Part shown: piece after piece, positions 9,284 through 18,683 of the stretch
How the letters are laid out: the number at the start of each line of letters is the position of its first letter
How positions within the stretch are numbered: the stretch's first letter is position 1
NCBI GenBank assembly: GCA_903899705.1
Contig: CAIUKQ010000128.1
Span: 1 to 33,685 of the forward strand
Direction: 5' to 3'
Length of the DNA: 33,685 nucleotides
Source: an uncultured beta proteobacterium
Lineage (GTDB): Bacteria; Pseudomonadota; Gammaproteobacteria; Burkholderiales; SG8-39
The notes under the pieces: generated by a model
What the model was told of the DNA's origin: nothing
The model's database searches: none
What the model saw: only the letters and a program-made list of their open reading frames with translations
Position numbers and translations under genes: made by a program

Positions 9284-10432
9284 TTATGCCACTCTGCCTG
9301 TGCTGCCGGCTTTTCCTGTAATCCAATACCGCGTCCCGCGCCCCTGGCCGGTGATTTCCAACACGCCTTTTTCGCTCAAGTCCGCAAGATCCCGCGTGGC
9401 GGTCGCTTTCGATACGCCGGTAATGTTGACGTACTTTTCGGCACTCATTCCGCCCTCGAATCCATCGGGCCCTGCGTCGAGCAGCTTTTGAACGACCTTT
9501 TTTTGGCGCTCGTTCATCTGCGGCGCAGCCTGCCAGAAATGCCCCTTGTCCACTGCGGCGCGAATGATGTCGGCGGATTTCTGGCAGGCCTGTTCAAACT
9601 GAGCCGCAAACCAGACGGTCCAATTCGTTACATCGAGCCCGCCGCGTTCGGCCGTTTCGAGTTGCTCGTAGTACTGCGATCGGTTGTCGAGCAATTGGCG
9701 CGAGAGGCTGATTATCCGCGAAGGTGATTTTGCATCCTGCGCCAGCGCCATGTCGCACAGGGCCCGGCCGACGCGGCCGTTGCCGTCTTCGAATGGGTGG
9801 ATGGTTTCGAACCACAGATGTGCAATAGCCGCCCGGACCACGCCATCGATTGCAATCTTGCCGCCCGGCGCGCTGTCACGAAACCATTCCAAAAGCCGGG
9901 TCATCTCAGCCCGTACTTGTGCAGAGGGTGGCGCTACGTAATGCACTTTCTCTTTGCCGGGACTTCCGCTGACAATCTGCATCGGGTCCGCATGAGTGCG
10001 GTACTTGCCAACTTCTATGCGCGCCAGTCCTGAACGGCCGCCTGGAAACAAGGCGGCCTGCCAATCGCACAACCTCGCATGCGTCAGTTTGCGCTCGAAG
10101 TGTTGAGTCGCATCGTTCATCACCTCTACCAGACCATCCACATGACGCGTGGATTTACCAGTCGAACCCAAGCCCATTTTGCGCAGCACCGACGAACGAA
10201 CCGCGTCCGGATTCAGGGTCTCCCCTTCGATGCCCGCGGTTGCCATGGCATCCGCGATCCAGATGTCCTGCAGTATCTCGGGATGCCGTTCCAGACCGAG
10301 CGCGTGCGCGAGACCGAGGACAGTGCCTTGTGCCAGACGTGCGCGGCTGAGCGGCCCGGTCAGGGCATCCTGACGGAGCGTGAATAACGGCCAGCCGGGT
10401 TGGGCCCAGATGTAGGCGGGGGAGTGGTCCAT
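9284..10432 (-). CDS. Fic family protein with DUF4172-like N-terminus and C-terminal winged helix
   Basis: HPFEDGNGRVGR Fic motif; TAGIEG matches the [ST]xxxE[GN] inhibitory motif placed N-terminal (class II Fic); C-terminal YVNITGVSKATATRDLADLSEKGVLEITGQGRGTRYWI HTH-like. Confidence 0.95.
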   Translation of the reverse strand: MDHSPAYIWAQPGWPLFTLRQDALTGPLSRARLAQGTVLGLAHALGLERHPEILQDIWIADAMATAGIEGETLNPDAVRSSVLRKMGLGSTGKSTRHVDGLVEVMNDATQHFERKLTHARLCDWQAALFPGGRSGLARIEVGKYRTHADPMQIVSGSPGKEKVHYVAPPSAQVRAEMTRLLEWFRDSAPGGKIAIDGVVRAAIAHLWFETIHPFEDGNGRVGRALCDMALAQDAKSPSRIISLSRQLLDNRSQYYEQLETAERGGLDVTNWTVWFAAQFEQACQKSADIIRAAVDKGHFWQAAPQMNERQKKVVQKLLDAGPDGFEGGMSAEKYVNITGVSKATATRDLADLSEKGVLEITGQGRGTRYWITGKAGSTGRVA

Positions 10433-10459
10433 GAGCCGTATTCTAGGCTTTTACGGCTC
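10433..10459. promoter_or_regulatory. Inverted repeat gagccgta-N11-tacggctc (copy 1), abutting the fic start codon
   Basis: 8-bp perfect arms read directly; adjacent to ATG (minus strand) at 10432. Confidence 0.75.
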
Positions 10460-10476
10460 AATATCATCATATTAAT

Positions 10477-10503
10477 GAGCCGTATTCTGGGGATTTACGG
10501 CTC
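10477..10503. promoter_or_regulatory. Inverted repeat gagccgta-N11-tacggctc (copy 2) upstream of fic
   Basis: Same 8-bp arms and same spacing as copy 1, 44 bp away. Confidence 0.75.
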
Positions 10504-10535
10504 AGACATGCGACTGGCAAACCAAACTCGTTATG

Positions 10536-11537
10536 TCACTCCGGCTTTAATCCAATATTGGCCACCAGCGCCGTCACGTCCTTGATCTGGTTCCGGACGT
10601 AGGCATCAAACTCTTCGATGCTGCCGTGATTCGCATTCAGGCCGATGCCTTCGACCACGCTGGAACGAAAACTCTGCGTGTCAAAGATCTTTCGCAATTC
10701 GCTGTTCATGCGTTGCACGATTTCGCGTGGAACGGCGGCCTGGTAGTGATACCCGAACCATGTGCGCAGCGGCAGTTTGATGCCTTCTTCGTCGAAGGTG
10801 GGCACAGCGGGCAGTGCGGCCTGGCGCGTGGCAGCGGTGGTGGCCAGGGCCTTGAGGCGTCCCGCCTTGACATGCGGTGCGCCGTTGGAAATGGAGAGGA
10901 CGGATACCTGGCTCTCGCCGGCGAGCATGGCCGTCTGGTTCTGTGGCTGGGTCTTGTAGGGCACCGGGTAGAACGCGGCGCCACGATTGCGGTTGAGCCA
11001 TTCCATGTACATGTAACCGGTACTGTTGACGCCAAAATGCGCCCAATTGACCTTCTGTGGATTGGCTCTGGAGTATTCAAGCAACTGGGTGACGTTGCTG
11101 ACGGGAACTGACGGATGGACCGCGAGAAAACTGTCAAAAAATGCGCCGTGCATCACCGGTTGCAGGTCGCGCAGCACGTCGTAGGGCAGCTTGGTTCGCA
11201 GCACCGTGTTCCAGACGATGACGTTGCTGGCGGTGCCGCACAGCGCGTAGCCGTCGGGCGCGGCGCGCACACAGGCCTCGGTACCGATGATGCCGTCGGC
11301 GCCCACGCGATTTTCGACGATGATGGGCTGGCCCAGGGCTCGTCCAAGTGGCTCGACCAGACCTCGACCCAGAGTGTCAGTTGGGACGCCGGGCGCGGCG
11401 GCGATGATGATTCGTACAGGTTTTGAAGGAAAGGCCTGTGCCGGTGAGTCCGGTGACATTGAAAGTGCGGCAACCAGCGCCGAGGCTGTCAGTGCTGTTG
11501 CACGCAAGCCGGTGGAAAGTCCTTTTGCGCCTGTCAT
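10536..11537 (-). CDS. Bug/TctC family tripartite tricarboxylate transporter substrate-binding protein
   Basis: Signal peptide then FPSKPVRIIIAAAPGVPTDTLGR...GQPIIVENRVGADGIIGTEACVRAAPDGYAL, the Bug family N-terminal pattern. Confidence 0.94.
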   Translation of the reverse strand: MTGAKGLSTGLRATALTASALVAALSMSPDSPAQAFPSKPVRIIIAAAPGVPTDTLGRGLVEPLGRALGQPIIVENRVGADGIIGTEACVRAAPDGYALCGTASNVIVWNTVLRTKLPYDVLRDLQPVMHGAFFDSFLAVHPSVPVSNVTQLLEYSRANPQKVNWAHFGVNSTGYMYMEWLNRNRGAAFYPVPYKTQPQNQTAMLAGESQVSVLSISNGAPHVKAGRLKALATTAATRQAALPAVPTFDEEGIKLPLRTWFGYHYQAAVPREIVQRMNSELRKIFDTQSFRSSVVEGIGLNANHGSIEEFDAYVRNQIKDVTALVANIGLKPE

Positions 11538-11557
11538 CCCCGCCTCCCAAGAGCCGG

Positions 11558-13324
11558 CTATGCGGCTATTTTTTGTGATGTCCTGAGCTTGCTGCGTAAT
11601 GCGGTCGTGGCCGCTTCATCGACGCTCTTGTCTGATTTCAGAACCACACCGTATTGTTCGCCGGCCGATTTTTCCGAGATCAATTCCTCGATGACATCCC
11701 ACGACACTTTTGCTGGGTCACGGTCAAGGGGGTTCCCCCATCCGCCACCGCCCGAAGTGCGCGCAATGACCTGGGTTTGTTCCGGCACCAGGTAGCGCAC
11801 CGCATCCACCGCTTTGTATTCGCTTTCATCGGGGCGCTTCACCAGGTAGTTGCCGGGCTCGCCGTTGGTGCCGCCCCACAGCCCCCAAGGAGGGCAATCG
11901 GCACGACGCGGACGGCGCAGGTTCCAGCGACCTTCGACGAAATTGCGCACGCGCAGGTTGATGGCAAAGCCGCCGCGGAATTTTCCCGCACCGGCGGAGT
12001 CAGGACGCAGGGCACGCGATTCGATCATCAGCGGGCACTTCAGTTCGATGCCTTCGATCGAGCCGTTGCGCACGTCGCCCTGGCAGACGGTGACCGTGCC
12101 TGATTCGCCATCTTCATATGGCCTGCCACCCCAGCCGCCGCCCTCGATGGTCTGCAACACGAAGCGCCGGTGTGATTTGGGATCGACACCGAAGAAAACG
12201 GTGCCGCCCAGCACGCCATGATGAGCCGCGGGAATGACATCGCGCATGGCGGGTGCCAGCGCCTTGATGACGGTGTCTACCGTGAGGGGAATGCAGGTGC
12301 TCCAGCCCGACATCGGCATCGGGAAGCGCGCCATCATGATGTTGCCTTCGGGAATGATGGAGTCCAGCGCCCTGAACGATCCCTCATTGACCGGATCGTG
12401 CGGGCTGGTGAGCGCCTTGTAGGCGATGCGCGTCCCCGCATGGGTGCGTGCATTGATGCCCACCGGTCGCTCCCCCGAACATCCGGAAAGGTCGATGCTC
12501 ATGTGACCCTTATTGACTGTCACTTTCGCATGTATGCGCAGCCGATCGCCGACCTTGATACCGTCATCGTCGAGGAAGGACTCGGCCTCATACACCCCGT
12601 CCGGCATCTGTGACACGACATTGCGGCATTTCTGCTCGGTCTCGTCGAAGATCTGCGCGATCGCGGCATGCACCGTATCGCGGCCGTATTTCTTGAACAA
12701 TTCCTCGAGTCGCCGCACCGCCAGCTTGCACGCCGCCACCTGCGATTTCAGGTCGCCAAGGGATGACTCAGGAAAGCGGATGTTGTCCTTGATGACGCGA
12801 AACAGCGTGTCATCGAGCTCGCCCTTGTCATAGATCTTGAGCTGGTCCAGTTGCAGGCCTTCCAGCCAGGGGTCCCCGATGTGCGCGCCGGCGCCGAAGC
12901 CGGTGGAGGAGCCGCCCACGTCGATCCAGTGCGCCCGCACCATGGTGAACATCTGCAGTTCGCCATCAAAGAAGAACGGCACATAGATGACGATGTTGTT
13001 CAGGTGTTGCCCCGCCACCGCCTGGTGGTTGGTGATGATCACGTCATCCGGATGGAAGCCCTTCTTGCCGTAGCGTTTCACGCCATCGACAATCAGGACG
13101 CCAAGGTCGGCGACGAAATGCGAAACCCCGCCCACGTTCTGGCTGACAAGCTCCCCGTCGGCGGTGAGCACCGCGGTGCAGAAATCGCGCACCTCGTAGA
13201 TCATCATGTTGTAGGAGGTGCGCTGCAGATCTGCCGCCATCTCGGTGGAGATGGCCGGCAGGGCATTGCGGATCACCTCGAGAGTGACGGGATCCAGTTT
13301 GGAATGTTTTACGCGTGCATCCAT
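11558..13324 (-). CDS. Hydantoinase B/oxoprolinase family protein (HyuB-like), paralog 1
   Basis: SKLDPVTLEVIRNALPAISTEMAADLQRTSYNMMIYEVRDFCTAVL; ITNHQAVAGQHLNNIVIYVPFF; GGGWGGRPYEDGESGTVTVCQGDVRNGS. Confidence 0.93.
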   Translation of the reverse strand: MDARVKHSKLDPVTLEVIRNALPAISTEMAADLQRTSYNMMIYEVRDFCTAVLTADGELVSQNVGGVSHFVADLGVLIVDGVKRYGKKGFHPDDVIITNHQAVAGQHLNNIVIYVPFFFDGELQMFTMVRAHWIDVGGSSTGFGAGAHIGDPWLEGLQLDQLKIYDKGELDDTLFRVIKDNIRFPESSLGDLKSQVAACKLAVRRLEELFKKYGRDTVHAAIAQIFDETEQKCRNVVSQMPDGVYEAESFLDDDGIKVGDRLRIHAKVTVNKGHMSIDLSGCSGERPVGINARTHAGTRIAYKALTSPHDPVNEGSFRALDSIIPEGNIMMARFPMPMSGWSTCIPLTVDTVIKALAPAMRDVIPAAHHGVLGGTVFFGVDPKSHRRFVLQTIEGGGWGGRPYEDGESGTVTVCQGDVRNGSIEGIELKCPLMIESRALRPDSAGAGKFRGGFAINLRVRNFVEGRWNLRRPRRADCPPWGLWGGTNGEPGNYLVKRPDESEYKAVDAVRYLVPEQTQVIARTSGGGGWGNPLDRDPAKVSWDVIEELISEKSAGEQYGVVLKSDKSVDEAATTALRSKLRTSQKIAA

Positions 13325-13335
13325 GACCGGTCCTG

Positions 13336-15108
13336 TCAGACTGCGTGCGAGGGGCGCGGAGCCGCGCGCAGCTTCGCGCGCAATGCAACGGTTGCCGCGG
13401 CATCAATGGAATGGTCTTTCCCGAGCACCACACCGTAGTTTTCACGAGCGGATTTTTCGGAGACCAGTTCCTCGATCACGTCCCACTGCACCCTTGCAGG
13501 GTCGCGGTCCAGCGGATCGCCCCAGCCGCCGCCCGAACCGGTGCTGACCCAGGCGACCGCGTTGGCGGGCACCGGGTAGCGGTTCTGCTCGACCTTCTTG
13601 AATTCCTGGCCTTCGAGTTGCAGCAATTTTTGTTCGGTGTCGCCTTCCATGCCGCCCCACAGTCCCCAGGGCAGGCAATCTTTCCGTCGCGGGCTGTCCA
13701 GGTTCCAGCGTCCTTCCACCAGATTCTTGGCGCGCACGTTCAAGCCAAGGCCGCCGCGGAACTTGCCGGGGCCGCCCGAATCCTGCCGCAGGCCGCGGTT
13801 CTGGATGATCACCGGGCATTTCATCTCGATGCTCTCGATGGAGGCGTTGCGGACATCGCCCTGGCAGACGGTGACGGTGCCCGATTCGCCGTCCTCGGTC
13901 GGACGCCCGCCCCAGCCGCCGCCTTCGATCGACTGCACCACGAAGCCACGACCGGTCTTGGGTTGCTTGCCGAAGAACACCACGCCGCCGCTGAGCAGTC
14001 CGTGGTGCGCCGCTGGTATGTTGTCTTTCATTGCCGGCGCCAGTGCCCTCACAATGGTGTCCACGACCATCGGCAGGATGTGGCTCCAGCCTGCCATGGG
14101 CGCGGGATAGCGAGCCATCATGATGCTGCCCTCGGGAATAATCACGTCGCAGGCGGTGAATGAGCCTTCATTCACCGGGTCGAGCGGTCCGGTGAGCGCC
14201 TTGTAGGCTACGCGCGCGCCGGCATAGGTGCGTGAGTTGATGCCTGCCTTGCGTTCGCCGGAACAACCGGAGAGGTCGATGGTCATGTGACCCGACTTCA
14301 CGGTGATCTTTGCGTGTATGCGCACGCGTTCACCTTTGGTGACGCCATCATCGTCAAGGAAGGATTCGGCCTCGTAGACGCCATCGGTGATTTTTGAAAC
14401 CACGTTGCGGCATTTTTGTTCGGTTTCCTGATAGACCTTCCGGATGCACGCGAGGATGGTGTCCTTGCCGTACTTTTTGAACATTTCTTCCATGCGGCGC
14501 ATGCCCAGACGGCAGGCCGCCATCTGCGACTTCATGTCGCCCAGGGATGATTCGGGAAAGCGGATGTTGTCCTTGATGAGGCGGTAGAGCGGTTCATTGA
14601 GTTCGCCGCCCCGGTAGATCTTCAACTGGTCCAGTTGCAGGCCTTCCAGCCAGGGGTCGGCCACATGGGCGCCGGCGCCGAAGCCGGTGCTGGTGCCGCC
14701 GACGTCGATCCAGTGCGCGCGAACCATGGCGAACATCAGCAGTTCGCCTTCATAAAACACCGGTGTGTAAATCACGATGTTGTTCAAATGCTGTCCGGCC
14801 ACCGCCTGGTGGTTGGTGATCACCACGTCACCCGGCTTGAATCCTTCACGGCCGTAGCGCTTCATGCCGTCGGTGACCAGCACGCCCAGGTCCGCCACGA
14901 AGTGGGAAACGCCGCCCACGTTCTGGCAGATCAGGTTGCCCTCGGGGTCGAGCAGCGCGGTGCAGTAATCACGCACCTCGTAAATCATCATGTTGTAGGA
15001 GGTGCGCTGCAGATCCAGCGCCATTTCGTTGGATATCGCCGGCAGGGCGTCTCTGACAACTTCAAGCGTGACGGGGTCGAGTTTGGATTCCTTGACTCGG
15101 GTGTCCAT
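13336..15108 (-). CDS. Hydantoinase B/oxoprolinase family protein (HyuB-like), paralog 2
   Basis: Closely similar along its length to the 11558-13324 product; start at MDTRVKESKLDPVT (15108). Confidence 0.93.
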   Translation of the reverse strand: MDTRVKESKLDPVTLEVVRDALPAISNEMALDLQRTSYNMMIYEVRDYCTALLDPEGNLICQNVGGVSHFVADLGVLVTDGMKRYGREGFKPGDVVITNHQAVAGQHLNNIVIYTPVFYEGELLMFAMVRAHWIDVGGTSTGFGAGAHVADPWLEGLQLDQLKIYRGGELNEPLYRLIKDNIRFPESSLGDMKSQMAACRLGMRRMEEMFKKYGKDTILACIRKVYQETEQKCRNVVSKITDGVYEAESFLDDDGVTKGERVRIHAKITVKSGHMTIDLSGCSGERKAGINSRTYAGARVAYKALTGPLDPVNEGSFTACDVIIPEGSIMMARYPAPMAGWSHILPMVVDTIVRALAPAMKDNIPAAHHGLLSGGVVFFGKQPKTGRGFVVQSIEGGGWGGRPTEDGESGTVTVCQGDVRNASIESIEMKCPVIIQNRGLRQDSGGPGKFRGGLGLNVRAKNLVEGRWNLDSPRRKDCLPWGLWGGMEGDTEQKLLQLEGQEFKKVEQNRYPVPANAVAWVSTGSGGGWGDPLDRDPARVQWDVIEELVSEKSARENYGVVLGKDHSIDAAATVALRAKLRAAPRPSHAV

Positions 15109-15591
15109 TGTTCTTTTCTCCAGGGGGTCGCCAGATGGCGTTTTGGGGGGGCAGAGAGCGGCGGATTTTCGCATATCGCCCAAGTGATAGTCAGGCGGGA
15201 TGGTGGAATGGGAGGAGGGTTGCTTCCTGTCCCTCGCTCCCTTATCTCGATAAGCAGTCGCGGACCAGGTCGGTGGCCGAAAAAGCGGTCTGACGCGATT
15301 CGCGAGTGGAATCTTTTTTCGTCGAAAACCAGCAACTTCTGGATCTCCGGTGGGAAACCCAGTTATGTGTGCGCTGGCATACTTTTACGGGCGGTTGAAG
15401 TATCCATTTGATTTTGCATGATTATTGCCTCTTTGGAAGTCAATAAAGTGCATCGCAGCAACTGTGATTTGTAGCCATTGGATTAACCTATCACCTTCAT
15501 CTAAAAACATTATTTGAAAAACTGATGATAGGTCTATATCTTGTCGTTGTGCGATGCAATATTGATCGCGATGACGGAAAGGAAAGTAATC

Positions 15592-15801
15592 ATGGCAACA
15601 AATATTTTATACGAAGGCGATGGATTCCTGCGCAGTGGCCCGGAATATCTGGCCCGGACGAGCGGGAAAGCTGCGGCGAAGCCGGCTGATCGCAAAGTCA
15701 AGATTTTAGGCGATGCGGAAAGCGTCGACATCGAAAAGCGCGAAATGGAATTGCGCCGCGAATATTTGCCCGAGTGGGTTTGCAGGCTGTTGGAAGCCTG
15801 A
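15592..15801 (+). CDS. Small uncharacterised protein (69 aa)
   Basis: ORF MATNILYEGDGFLRSGPEYLARTSGK...; ggaaagg-type SD upstream; terminator-like structures downstream. No family recognised. Confidence 0.45.
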   Translation: MATNILYEGDGFLRSGPEYLARTSGKAAAKPADRKVKILGDAESVDIEKREMELRREYLPEWVCRLLEA

Positions 15802-15816
15802 TCCGGGCATCACGAA

Positions 15817-15899
15817 TCGATCAGGGCGGGGTTGTAGGGTTCGGTCTCCTCCTCCTCCTCCTTCCGGGTTCTTAACCCCGTCCCTGCTCGACCTTTTTT
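15817..15899 (+). terminator. Possible terminator: long stem-loop followed by a T-tract
   Basis: agggcggggtt (about 15823-15833) pairs, with one bulge, with aaccccgtccct (15874-15885); followed by cgaccttttt. Confidence 0.4.
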
Positions 15900-15903
15900 A
15901 AAG

Positions 15904-15940
15904 CAGTAGATGTAGCGGTAGATGTAGCGGTAGAAGTAGC
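15904..15940. repeat. Short 12-bp tandem repeat (gtagatgtagcg)n
   Basis: gtagatgtagcg-gtagatgtagcg-gtagaagtagc read directly. Confidence 0.75.
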
Positions 15941-15977
15941 AACACCAGTATGCGTAGGTCTCCTCTGTTTTATCTTG

Positions 15978-16012
15978 AATCCGGCTGTCGGCTCCGACCG
16001 CCGGATTTTTTT
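15978..16012 (+). terminator. Rho-independent terminator
   Basis: aatccggc...gccggatt stem (15978-15985 / 16000-16007) with inner gtcgg/ccgac, followed by a T-run. Confidence 0.8.
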
Positions 16013-16082
16013 CGTCCTGTTTAACCCGAACCGCATTTTCGGACGTTCAAGTCATCTGTGATTCCAAACAGGAGATGACGTC

Positions 16083-16925
16083 ATGAAACAACCCCATCGT
16101 GCAGTTCTGCTGCTCGCTGTGGCCGGCATGGCATTGGGTTCAGGTACCGCGCTTGCCATCGGAAACACCGCCGACATCCGCGTATTCGACCGGAATGAAA
16201 ATCGCCAACTCACGGTCTACTGGCATGAAGGCAAGGCCTATGTGGTCGGGAAACCCGGCAATGAATACCAGATCAGCGTGCGAAATCGCGCCGGGGCCGA
16301 TGCGCTGGCCGTGGTGTCGGTGGACGGCATCAACGTGGTCTCCGGTGAAAGCGCGACGCCGGAACAGACGGGATATGTCCTTGGCAATGGCGTCAACTAC
16401 GACATTCGCGGATGGCGCAAGAGTCTGTCACGCACCGCTGCCTTCTATTTCACGACGCTGCCCGATTCCTACGCGGCACGCACCGGGCGGCCGGATAACG
16501 TGGGTGTGATCGGCGTGGCGGTGTTCCGCAGGAAGGCTGCGCCTCCGCCGGTGGCGATTGACTCGATCCGCGAGCGATATGAATCGCGGTCGGCAGAGTC
16601 GATGCCCGATAACACGGCCTCGGGCGTCGGCCAGCCTTCGCGCCGCGCGGACGGACCGGCGGCCGATCCGCGCGTGCCATCCCCCGCTCCCGCGGTGCCG
16701 GAACTGTCGCTGCAGAAAAGCCTGGGTACCGGCCATGGGCGCGATGAAACCTCGGCGGTGCGCAATGTGGCGTTCGAGCGGGCCACGCCCTATCCCGAGG
16801 AAGTCATCACCATCTATTACGACAGTTTCAACAATCTACTGGCCCGCGGCATCGTGCCGTCGCAACCGGTGGCTCGGCCGCAGCCGTTTCCGGGTCGCTT
16901 CGTTGCCGATCCGCCACGCGGCTGA
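16083..16925 (+). CDS. Exported protein of unknown function
   Basis: Signal peptide MKQPHRAVLLLAVAGMALGSGTALA; followed within the transcription unit by ECF sigma and anti-sigma-like genes. Confidence 0.75.
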   Translation: MKQPHRAVLLLAVAGMALGSGTALAIGNTADIRVFDRNENRQLTVYWHEGKAYVVGKPGNEYQISVRNRAGADALAVVSVDGINVVSGESATPEQTGYVLGNGVNYDIRGWRKSLSRTAAFYFTTLPDSYAARTGRPDNVGVIGVAVFRRKAAPPPVAIDSIRERYESRSAESMPDNTASGVGQPSRRADGPAADPRVPSPAPAVPELSLQKSLGTGHGRDETSAVRNVAFERATPYPEEVITIYYDSFNNLLARGIVPSQPVARPQPFPGRFVADPPRG

Positions 16926-17012
16926 ATGGGCCCGCGGGTTGCAATGGGCAATGGTTCCCCGTACCCGGAAGCCGTGAGCGTTATTCCGAACGCATCGGCT
17001 AGACTCAGTCCG

Positions 17013-17579
17013 GTGAAATCCCCGATCGCCGACGAGGAGTTGATGCTGCGCTATGCGGCGGGTGACGCCGCGGCGTTCGAGCAGCTCTATGCGCGGCATC
17101 GCGGCGGCCTGTTTCGCTACATCACCCGGCAATGCGGCGATCGCGGCGCTGCCGAGGAGCTTTATCAGGATGTCTGGTCGGGTGTGATCGAGGCGCGCAA
17201 GCGGTATCGCGTTGAAGCGCGTTTTGCCACATGGCTCTATACCCTTGCGCATAACCGCCTCATCGACTGGTACCGCAAATCGAGCCGGGTGGTCTGGGTG
17301 GATTTCGGCGGTGATGAGGATGAGCCAGAAATCGACATCGCCGCGCAGCGCCACTGGCAGCCCGAGGTGCGAACCGAATCCCGGCAGCTGGCGCAGGCGA
17401 TGCTTGAATTGCTTGCGGCATTGCCGCCGCAGCAGCGCGAAGCGTTTCTTCTGTACGAGGAGGGCGGACTCAGCGTCGAGGAAATTGCGGCTGCCACCGG
17501 GGCAGGTATCGAAACCGCAAAAAGCCGCCTTCGCTATGCAATAGCGAAGCTGCGTCTGGGATTGCAGGACCTGACATGA
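17013..17579 (+). CDS. RNA polymerase ECF-type sigma factor
   Basis: Region 2 (AAFEQLYARHRGGLFRYITRQCGDRGAAEELYQDVWSGVIEARKRYR...FATWLYTLAHNRLIDWYRK) and region 4 (LPPQQREAFLLYEEGGLSVEEIAAATGAGIETAKSRLRYAIAKLR). GTG start at 17013 preferred; ORF open from 16926. Confidence 0.93.
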   Translation: MKSPIADEELMLRYAAGDAAAFEQLYARHRGGLFRYITRQCGDRGAAEELYQDVWSGVIEARKRYRVEARFATWLYTLAHNRLIDWYRKSSRVVWVDFGGDEDEPEIDIAAQRHWQPEVRTESRQLAQAMLELLAALPPQQREAFLLYEEGGLSVEEIAAATGAGIETAKSRLRYAIAKLRLGLQDLT

Positions 17580-18418
17580 GCGAGGCCGATATGAATGAAA
17601 AGGATGACGGTGAAATCAGCCGCATTTATGCGGCAACGCCACGTGATGAACCCTCCGCAGCAATGGACGAAGCGATTCTCGCGAGTGCACACAACGCGAC
17701 GCCTGATAAGCGCGCCGTGCATGCAAACTCCTTCCATTGGACCAGGCTGGCCGGCATTGCCGCGACCCTCGTGATCGCCGCATCTCTGGCCGTCCTCATG
17801 CAAGATGAGCAGCCTGATATTGCCGTGCTGGCGCCACCGTCACGCGATGCCGCGATCGCGCCGATGGCCAAAGTTCCGAATGAGGCTTTGCAGCCGGCGG
17901 AAACCGCTCAACAGTCAATGGCGCCGGGACGCGGGGATTCACGCACCCGGGACAGGACTGACCGGCCAGAGCGCAATTCCGGACCCGTGCAATCCGATCA
18001 GCAACAAGCACAGCCTGAGGCTTCGCCTTCGCGTGCCGATACGACGATGGCCGCTGGCGGGGCGCCCGAGCGCAGGGCGTTTCCCGTAGCGCCTGCGCCT
18101 GCTTCCAGTCCTGCAAGCGCGGAGCCCGCGTTGCAATCCTCCGGAGTCGCGGCAGCCGGAGTCGCCGCCCGTCAATATTCCGGTGCAACGGCAGAAAGAA
18201 GCAGACCCCAATCAGCGGAAAGCACAACTCGAAATCTCGCTGATGCCGGTGCTTCAAGATCGATCGAATCACCGCAAGCCTGGCTCGCACGCATCGAGGC
18301 CTTGCGCAAACAGGGACGCATCAGGGAGGCGGACGACAGCTTTGCGGAATTCAGGAAGCGCTACCCGGATTTCCCCTTGCCGGGCCCTGGGCCCTCTTTC
18401 CCAAATCCGGACCGGTGA
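17576..18418 (+). CDS. Single-TM anti-sigma-factor-like protein
   Basis: ATGA overlap with the sigma gene; one TM helix (LAGIAATLVIAASLAVLM); low-complexity periplasmic linker; C-terminal WLARIEALRKQGRIREADDSFAEFRKRYPDFPLP. Confidence 0.7.
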   Translation: MSEADMNEKDDGEISRIYAATPRDEPSAAMDEAILASAHNATPDKRAVHANSFHWTRLAGIAATLVIAASLAVLMQDEQPDIAVLAPPSRDAAIAPMAKVPNEALQPAETAQQSMAPGRGDSRTRDRTDRPERNSGPVQSDQQQAQPEASPSRADTTMAAGGAPERRAFPVAPAPASSPASAEPALQSSGVAAAGVAARQYSGATAERSRPQSAESTTRNLADAGASRSIESPQAWLARIEALRKQGRIREADDSFAEFRKRYPDFPLPGPGPSFPNPDR

Positions 18419-18683
18419 ATGGACAGTGATCTTTATGATGTGCAGCGTGCAAAACGCTTTTCGAGTGGCTGACTGCAAACGACTCACAAGAGACATCCGG
18501 GCTTCTCCAAAGCGGTCGTTCCTGCTAGGGCAATGCCACTCGGCCCATTCTGCTTCAACTCGTCTTTTAATTTCAATATATTACAAATGCAGTAATGCAC
18601 ATAAGTGGTGGAATTAATTTTGCCCCCCACCCGCTGTTATATTCTCACTCTGGTAATTCAACTCCCTCTAAAAGGTTAATGTA

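Noticed and set aside
13345-14163. 272-aa plus-strand ORF (and similar 12218-12613, 12851-13438, 14635-15411)
   Set aside because: Shadow ORFs antisense to the HyuB paralogs; the same antisense patterns recur in both paralogs because the sense genes are similar.
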